Shown: positions 58,701 through 64,000 of the stretch, in pieces
Layout of the letters: every line of letters begins with the position of its first letter
Position numbering within the stretch: the first letter of the stretch is position 1
Assembly: GCA_947650365.1 (NCBI GenBank)
Contig: OX393552.1
Coordinates: 50,332,373-50,396,372, forward strand
Direction: 5' to 3'
Source: Chamaelirium japonicum
Lineage: Eukaryota; Streptophyta; Magnoliopsida; Liliales; Melanthiaceae
Length of the DNA: 64,000 nt
Program-made: the position numbers and the translations under genes
Notes under the pieces: generated by a model
The model's database searches: none
What the model saw: only the letters and a program-made list of their open reading frames with translations
Told to the model about the DNA's origin: nothing

Positions 58701-61447
58701 TTTAAGTGGCATAAATCAGCGAGTTGGCGGAATAAACTTGAAGGTGGCATCAATACGTAAAATGAGTAAAGATTCCATCACTAGTGCTCAATTTGTAAAT
58801 ATTAGAACTTTTCTTTGTAAAATTAAAAGACTATTATTAATCCGGTCGTATTATCGAGACGGTGAGTCATGATGCCCATCCTTGCTTTGGTTGAAGCTGT
58901 CATTGAGTAAAAGGCTTGCTATAAATAGTTGGTAGAGTTGGTGTGAAGTACACGATGATTGGCCATTAATTGGATTAGGTGTCAATGAGACATGGTTAAT
59001 AATGCGTTTATGGCTATACCATATATATTGATACCAAACAAAAACAAATTGGATAAGGAAATTGAGAAGTTGGCAGCCATTTATTCGACTACAGTGAGGT
59101 AATTTTGATCTTGCTTTATCAAGGAAGTTATAACAAATGTAAAGTTTGAGGAGCACAACTGCCAAGAATGAGGATACTGTTCAACAACAGGTGGCAGAGG
59201 TTCAAGAGTTTGGGGTCTAATGTTTGTTGAATAGGATACTCATTGGTTGAGAATGGTACATCTATATGGTTTGTGAGTGATGTATATATTAATGATCCAC
59301 TGAAGGAGGTGCTTCTATGCTTTACAAATTACAAAGAGGCTCTCCCCAAAGAAAGTTGTGTTATCAAGAAAGATGATTTTGTGATCAGTTATAAAGGAAG
59401 ATTACCTATGCCAATATAAAAGATACTTTCCTTGTTCTGTATGGTGGATCAGTGATGTCTATGGACTTTCCATGTGATGTATTGCTTCTACCTATCTATG
59501 AATGTTCTTCCTTCCCCATGACCATGATTTGTGTTGGGCAATTGAGAGCATTTGAACCTAACTAGTTCTACCTTTCTCTCGTCTCATGGTGAGAGATAAA
59601 TCAACAACGATTGGGCACTTTTTGTGCGATAGATGCCCTTAATGATTTTGTAATGAGGAAATTGCACACTATCTATTTATTCACTAATGCTTGTGTGGTC
59701 ATCGAGAATGATGTGCACATCCGATAACAATGGCAATTCTAGCAGTTCTTTATTTATCCAGAGAAAGGAGTAATCAAGAAGGCAATGCCCACTAGCAAGT
59801 GTCGATATTCTCAATGGATAACTGATATTTTAATTTGGGCAAGAAATTTGCCAAAACGATTTTTTTCATTTTCCATTGGTTGCTTTGTTTTGGCATTTGG
59901 GGATAAAGTATTAACATAGGTCTCTACAATGAACATATCATCCTTAATATTGTTGTTGTTAGCCACTAGTGATCTTCTATCACCTCCTATTTCTGACATA
60001 ATTTGTGTATGTGAATATGTGCTGCTTTATCAAGAGACGAAAAAATTAAATGAGGGGTCCTTAGTAAGAATGAGAGTGAGAATTCCTAAGGGCATTGTGA
60101 GGTAGGCAACTGAAGAGATTATCAAAGGTCATGGCGATTTCTTAGGTGTTTGGGACCGTTCACCAGGATCGTTCTATTGTTCCTGTCTATGCATTTTTCG
60201 GAAAAAATGCAATGAATAAACAGAAATTGCTGAACGATCTTGGGGAACGGTGCCAAACACCCCGTTAATCTCCTAAGTCCTAAGTATTAAGTATTAACAA
60301 CCTAATTTTTATATGAGATTAATATCTTGGTGTTTAATGTTTATAGCCTGTTGGTCTAGGTAAATAGCATTCTTCTAGGCGCCATTTGTTTTGCAGTAAA
60401 ACTAATTCAACACAGATATGATCTTATCGTTGGAATATCTACTTGAGTAAGAATGTTATTTACCTAGACTAATTCAAAACAAAAGTGAGATATGATACTG
60501 ACTTGTGGAATACAACTTTGTTTGTTTCGAAGTAAAATTTAGACCAAGTTTGGCCGAATACCCCAATTTATCGAATTTGCCATACCACAGCTTTTATGGA
60601 ATTCTGAAAGTGGGTCTTTTAGGTAATAGAAATTCCACAAGAATTAAAGTACTATACATCATAGCAGATACTTCAAGCCAAATGAAATATTTTTGGCAGA
60701 ATTTCAGAATGCTTACCGAAAAATTTACTCTTTAACATGCAGAGGCTGCAGAGCCTTAGCCAGTACAATAGTTATCTAGAAATTGCATTCAATTAATTCA
60801 AGTTCTACAAAATTTAAGCTTTTCACAATTAATCCTTTAACAAAATTCAATTGTTAAACCAACCAAACATTATTCAAAAGGAAGGAAACATTGGAAGCAG
60901 AAGAAGGATCTTCACCATCTTGCGACATGAGAGGGTAATCATCAGCGGTGAGGTTGATGAACCAGTTCCACTCCTTGCCCTCCCTCAAGAGGACCGAGAC
61001 CGCATGGAGGGTGTACGCGATCATCGTCGGTCCTTTGTCCGTCACCTGATCGGCATCCCCCACCACCCGGACATTGCCAAACTCTAGGAACGCCGGATCC
61101 GTCCTAACGAACCTCTCCAGATCCTCCCGTTCGTCCGGTGTGGCGGCGAGGCCGAGGTGCAGCAGATACAGGTTCCAGGGGTGGTAGACGGCCTGGAGGA
61201 CTCTCCTGAGGCGCTTCCCGTCGCCCCTGGTGCCGGAGATGAGGTAAGCGATCCTAGGAGGCGGAGGGATCCGGCGATCGCCGGAGGTGGCCTCGGTATC
61301 GGATGGGTTCGGGGAGGTCCGGGTTCGGCCGGGACCTATGGGTGCCACGAGGAGGAGGGAGACTGTGAGGAGGGGGATTCCGAGCAGAATCGCCAACCCT
61401 TTCCTCTCCGGCGGAATTCTTTGGACGAGGCGATGCGGCTTCCTCAT
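52800..61447 (-). CDS. Family 14 glycosyltransferase (Branch domain, GlcAT14-like), four exons (412 aa)
   Basis: Exons: 60916-61447, 56941-57016, 56696-56811, 52800-53314; all junctions are GT/AG and in phase. The N-terminus is a type II membrane anchor (about residues 16-38, GLAILLGIPLLTVSLLLVAP), placing the enzyme in the Golgi lumen. The Branch domain starts near residue 65 (RIAYLISGTRGD) and has FINLTADDYPLMSQDD, FSYLPRDLNFIEHTSNIGW, IVVDPGLYGSNRTDVFWI, WMMLSRPFLEFCILGWDNLP, SSAEGYFHTVICN and FTPGGWC. Arabidopsis relatives (GlcAT14A-C) add glucuronic acid to arabinogalactan-protein glycans; that activity here is inference from family. Introns 1 (3.9 kb) and 3 (3.4 kb) hold mobile elements and an ANT-like exon fragment. 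Confidence 0.92.
53435..53690 (-). pseudogene. RTE-type LINE C-terminal relic
   Basis: Minus-strand translation 'MESRLRWFSHVQRRAEVVPI' and, after a frameshift, RGRPRITSMEVV and an 'IHKADPK*MGHDLM' end match the conserved C-terminus of plant RTE reverse transcriptases (R-L-R-W-F-G-H-V-Q-R-R; IH-ADP). 5'-truncated. Confidence 0.7.
54072..54407 (-). pseudogene. AINTEGUMENTA-like (AP2/ERF, AIL family) first-exon fragment
   Basis: Read from ATG 54407, the frame begins MKFMNNNNWLCFSLSSQM, like the N-terminus of ANT/AIL proteins (acidic-free 'NWLxFSLS' start). It continues with a His/Asn-rich stretch and then 'SSVICYGVEGENGGFFSQLS' and VILLKFDGFLCIL, which lines up with the ANT block around SVMPLRSDGSLCLME. 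It has no AP2 domains and ends at a stop at 54072. It lies on the same strand as the host gene inside intron 3. The spacer between the two conserved blocks is shorter than in ANT. It could be a captured or retained duplicate fragment; it is unlikely to be a complete gene. Confidence 0.6.
54572..54727. repeat. ~75-bp tandem repeat, two copies
   Basis: 'cccatgtctcccactaacat' and 'aataacagaacttgaggaga' occur twice in order with small changes. Confidence 0.85.
55332..55496. repeat. ~82-bp tandem repeat, two copies
   Basis: 'aggcacacaagttaacagag' and 'gtgaacaacctaaacta' recur back to back with a few substitutions. Confidence 0.88.
55701..56295. mobile_element. TIR element (hAT- or Mutator-type) with exact 8-bp duplication
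   Basis: Ends CTATGAAGCACCGACAC and, complemented, CTAAGAAGCACGGACAC. Both flanks are ATGTTTGC (55693-55700 and 56296-56303). The subterminal regions are dense in GTGTCCGACACGTGTCGGAC palindromes and 'cgtgtccgtgtccgtg'. No transposase. The 8-bp duplication fits hAT; subterminal repeats also occur in Mutator-like elements. Confidence 0.8.
56296..56640. other. Intron 3 remainder, nothing recognised
   Basis: AT-rich intronic sequence leading to exon 3. Confidence 0.5.
60145..60262. mobile_element. Small foldback MITE (118 bp)
   Basis: GGTGTTTGGGACCGTTCACC on the left and, complemented, GGTGTTTGGCACCGTTCCCC on the right, with 'gatcgtt' continuing the arms on both sides. The target duplication is unclear. 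Confidence 0.7.
60352..60473. repeat. Second foldback in intron 1
   Basis: TTGGTCTAGGTAAATAGCAT and the complement of AATGTTATTTACCTAGACTA form inverted ends of about 22 bp. The loop contains 'aactaattcaacac' on both sides. Confidence 0.6.
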
Positions 61448-61463
61448 CCTACAGGGTTAGGGC

Positions 61464-61483
61464 TCCGGCGACATATCGCCGGA
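61464..61483. repeat. Short perfect hairpin in the glycosyltransferase 5' leader
   Basis: TCCGGCGA-CATA-TCGCCGGA lies about 17-36 bp upstream of the start codon. It could fold in the mRNA leader; effect unknown. Confidence 0.5.
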
Positions 61484-61684
61484 ACGATATGGCTGGCTGG
61501 CGGAACGAACGAGACTGGTCTTTTTTAAATTCCGGAAAAGTCAAATCTGGGACTTCGCTTCGGTAACACACAAGCGCAACCGTCATTAATCAGCATGCAC
61601 TAAGGTGGGTCGTGGGTTCGACTCTTCTCAATTTATCCCTATTAGTGGCACCAATTTGCTTGAACGGCCATAATGAATGGAGAG

Positions 61685-62145
61685 CAATGTTTTCAAAGCC
61701 GGACCGTTCATCGACCCGGAAAGAGGACCGAGGTATGGGTCATCGGTTCAACCGTCAGGTAAAACCGTAGCTGAACAATGACATCATCATGATATCATAA
61801 TTAAATCAATTTATTGTTATTTGTTTTTTTTTAATTATTATATTTTTAAAAAAAATTATAATGTTGCCTAAAAATAATTAACTTCTAGCAAACACGTTGA
61901 AGTTGAAGAGACAAGAGAACAAAAAAAAAACAAGGGTTTTAAGACCCTTTTAATAAACAACAGTTCACTGAACAGTCAAACGGGTCACGTGGGTTGGCGG
62001 TTCAACCAGTGGGTCGACGGTTTTGCCGGGTTTAATTCGGATTTATCGTAATTCAGGTTCTTGTATTTCTCCGACCTAGAAATCTGAGCCAGTTCACGGG
62101 TTCAGCGGTTGAACCATCCGGCTCGATCCGGGTTTTAAAACATTG
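61685..62145. mobile_element. Old hAT-type MITE, CA(G/A)TGTTTT family
   Basis: Left end CAATGTTTTCAAAGCCGGACC and right end CCGGGTTTTAAAACATTG resemble the termini of the MITE at 16267-16530. Flanks match at only five of eight positions, so it is older. It lies about 240 bp upstream of the glycosyltransferase start. Confidence 0.6.
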
Positions 62146-62199
62146 CTGCAAAGTGATGGCTTTATAGAATGCTCATCTGACTTGGTGCTGCTATATATC

Positions 62200-62387
62200 T
62201 AATCCTAGACAACAACCTCACCAAATTTCATCAAATTTCAAAACTTCTAGGGGGGTGAAAATACCTGCAGCTCACTTTCTAAAACCGCAGCTCACAGCTC
62301 ACTGTAAGTACATTTCTAAAAACTGCTGCGTGCATCAGACGGCTGCGGTGCGATGCCGCACGCACCGCATGCCGCATTTTAGCATAC

Positions 62388-62390
<3 letters not shown>
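62200..62390. mobile_element. Fused half copies of the F/I-type and B/D-type foldback elements
   Basis: 62200-62311 is the right half of an F/I element ('ccaaatttcatcaaatttca', 'cgcagctcacagctcactgt'). 62329-62390 is the right half of a B/D element ('gcatcagacggctgcggtgc', ending AGCATACCCC). A TA tract follows directly. Confidence 0.75.

Positions 62391-62474
<84 letters not shown>
62391..62474. repeat. (TA)n tract
   Basis: About 42 TA units. Confidence 0.97.
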
Positions 62475-62978
<504 letters not shown>

Positions 62979-62993
62979 GAGAGAGAGAGAGAG

Positions 62994-63391
62994 GAATGTA
63001 CTTACAGTGAGCTGTGAGCTGCGGTTTTAGAAAGTGAGCTGCGGGTATTTTCACCCCCCTAGAAGTTTTGAAATTTGATGAAATTTGGTGAGGTTGTTGT
63101 CTAGGATTAGATGATCATCCTCACCAATTTTCATTAAATTCCAAAACTTATAAGGGGGTCAAATGGTCGAAGCAATTTCTGTCGTCCGCAGTCACCGTTA
63201 AAATCTATAGATTTTACTTTGACCATTTGACCCCCTTAGAAGTTTTAGAATTTGATGAAAATTGGTGAGGATAATCATATTATCCTAGACAACAACCTCA
63301 CCAAATTTCATAAAATTTCAAAACTTCTTGGGGGGCCAAAATACCCGCAGCTCACTTTCCCCCCTTGGCAGCTCACAGCGCAACGTAACAG

Positions 63392-63394
<3 letters not shown>
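62994..63394. mobile_element. TA-bounded four-arm palindromic element I (401 bp)
   Basis: Outer ends 'acagtgagctgtgagctgcg' and the diverged complement 'ggcagctcacagcgcaacgt'. Inner arms 'cctagaagttttgaaatttg' alternate with their complements around 'agatgatcatcctcac'. Relative of element F in GGB intron 10. Confidence 0.85.

Positions 63395-63480
<86 letters not shown>
63395..63480. repeat. (TA)n(GA)n compound tract
   Basis: About 29 TA units then about 14 GA units. Confidence 0.95.
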
Positions 63481-63483
<3 letters not shown>

Positions 63484-63600
63484 CGGGGTATGAGCTGACA
63501 GCCCATTTGGGCATTTGGGCTGTCAACTCACAGCCCTCCGATCATGATCAGCAACCGTCCGTTTAAAATAAAAAAAAAACACCTAAACTACTCTCTCCCT
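63481..63600. repeat. Foldback remnant next to the last TA tract
   Basis: 'gagctgacagcccatttggg' and 'catttgggctgtcaactcac' form a hairpin. It is followed by 'cagcaaccgtccg' shared with 47.13 kb and an A-run. The rest of the element is not recognisable. Confidence 0.5.
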
Positions 63601-64000
63601 CTCTCTCACGAGCGGCAGCGACAACCCCGTCAGGGGCCAGGCCGGACACAGGCGCAGGGGGCGGCGGACGGGGGCCGGGCCAGAGGCGGGCGCCGGAGGG
63701 GACCGGGGGCGCAGGGAGGGGACCGGAAGTGAGCGCCGGAGGGGACCGGAGGCGGGCGCCGGAGCGGAGTGCGGTCGGAGGGGGACGGTGTCACGCCGGA
63801 GGGGTCGGGGGCGCAGGGGGTAGGGGTCGGGGGCCGGAGGGGACCGGGGCCAGAGGGGGTCGGGGGCCGGACGGGGTTGAGGGCCGGAGGGGACCGAGGC
63901 CGGAGGGGGTCGGGGGCACCGGATCCGGCCGGAGGCGGGCGCCGGAGGGGACCGGGGGCGCAGGGGTCGGGGGCCGGAGGGGATCGAGGGCGCAAGGGGC
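63601..64000. repeat. G-rich minisatellite running off the window edge
   Basis: Degenerate units of 'ggggtcgggggccggagggg' and 'accgggggcgcagggggtcg' fill the segment. The long minus-strand frame is a Pro/Arg-rich repeat artefact. Composition resembles the leader of the copia element at 21.7-22.3 kb. Many G-runs could form G-quadruplexes. Confidence 0.7.

Larger units (their letters stand above)
57017..60915 (-). other. Intron 1 of the glycosyltransferase gene
   Basis: About 3.9 kb of AT-rich DNA. Two small foldbacks lie at 60145-60262 and 60352-60473. From 57.1 to 60.1 kb no domain-bearing frame or paired repeat was recognised; a stretch around 59.15-59.75 kb has long near-open frames that could be decayed element sequence. 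Confidence 0.7.

Noticed and set aside
63630-63995. Pro/Arg-rich minus-strand frame at the window end
   Set aside because: Entirely minisatellite-derived.

Overview
The window looks like nuclear DNA of a flowering plant. It holds three spliced plant genes with GT/AG introns: a Dof zinc-finger transcription factor, the beta subunit of protein geranylgeranyltransferase I, and a family-14 glycosyltransferase. These sit in a dense layer of plant-type repeats: Ty1/copia, L1-type and RTE-type LINEs, a tRNA-derived SINE, TRIM-like pieces, hAT, Harbinger and foldback MITEs, and very long (CT)n and (TA)n tracts. Introns of 2-4 kb packed with repeats suggest a non-grass angiosperm such as a magnoliid or early eudicot. 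That is inference; the species cannot be read from the sequence.

Layout. 0-7.6 kb: repeat debris, with a nested Harbinger-type MITE and a frameshifted plant-mobile-domain pseudogene. 7.6-11.5 kb: the Dof gene (minus strand, two exons, 338 aa), with five (CT)n tracts downstream and one in its 5' leader. 11.5-17.1 kb: LINE tails, TRIM-like pieces and a clean hAT MITE. 17.1-22.5 kb: a nearly intact copia element (minus strand, 129-bp LTRs differing at two sites, one in-frame stop) inserted in the first copy of a roughly 490-bp tandem duplication. 22.5-27.6 kb: repeat debris including a decayed RNase H. 27.6-33.9 kb: a complete L1-type LINE (minus strand) with a 14-bp target-site duplication, an intact ORF2 and an ORF1 with one stop. 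34-37.1 kb: a composite terminal-inverted-repeat block. 37.5-49.5 kb: the geranylgeranyltransferase gene (plus strand, 11 exons, 349 aa). 52.8-61.4 kb: the glycosyltransferase gene (minus strand, 4 exons, 412 aa), convergent with the previous gene. 61.7-64 kb: more MITEs and a G-rich minisatellite at the window edge.

The three host genes show no sign of working together. They are a transcription factor, a cytosolic prenyltransferase subunit that modifies CaaL proteins, and a Golgi-type glycosyltransferase. All three have complete splice sites and reading frames and are probably functional.

The most unusual signal is a set of long foldback elements bounded by (TA)n tracts. It occurs in intron 10 of the geranylgeranyltransferase gene (46.5-48.8 kb) and again upstream of the glycosyltransferase gene (62.2-63.5 kb). 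Five of these elements, with different sequences, share one design: a full-length inverted repeat in which each half is itself an inverted repeat, giving four alternating arms around a GATGATCATC-like loop. A second notable signal is a piece of an AINTEGUMENTA-like transcription factor exon inside intron 3 of the glycosyltransferase gene.
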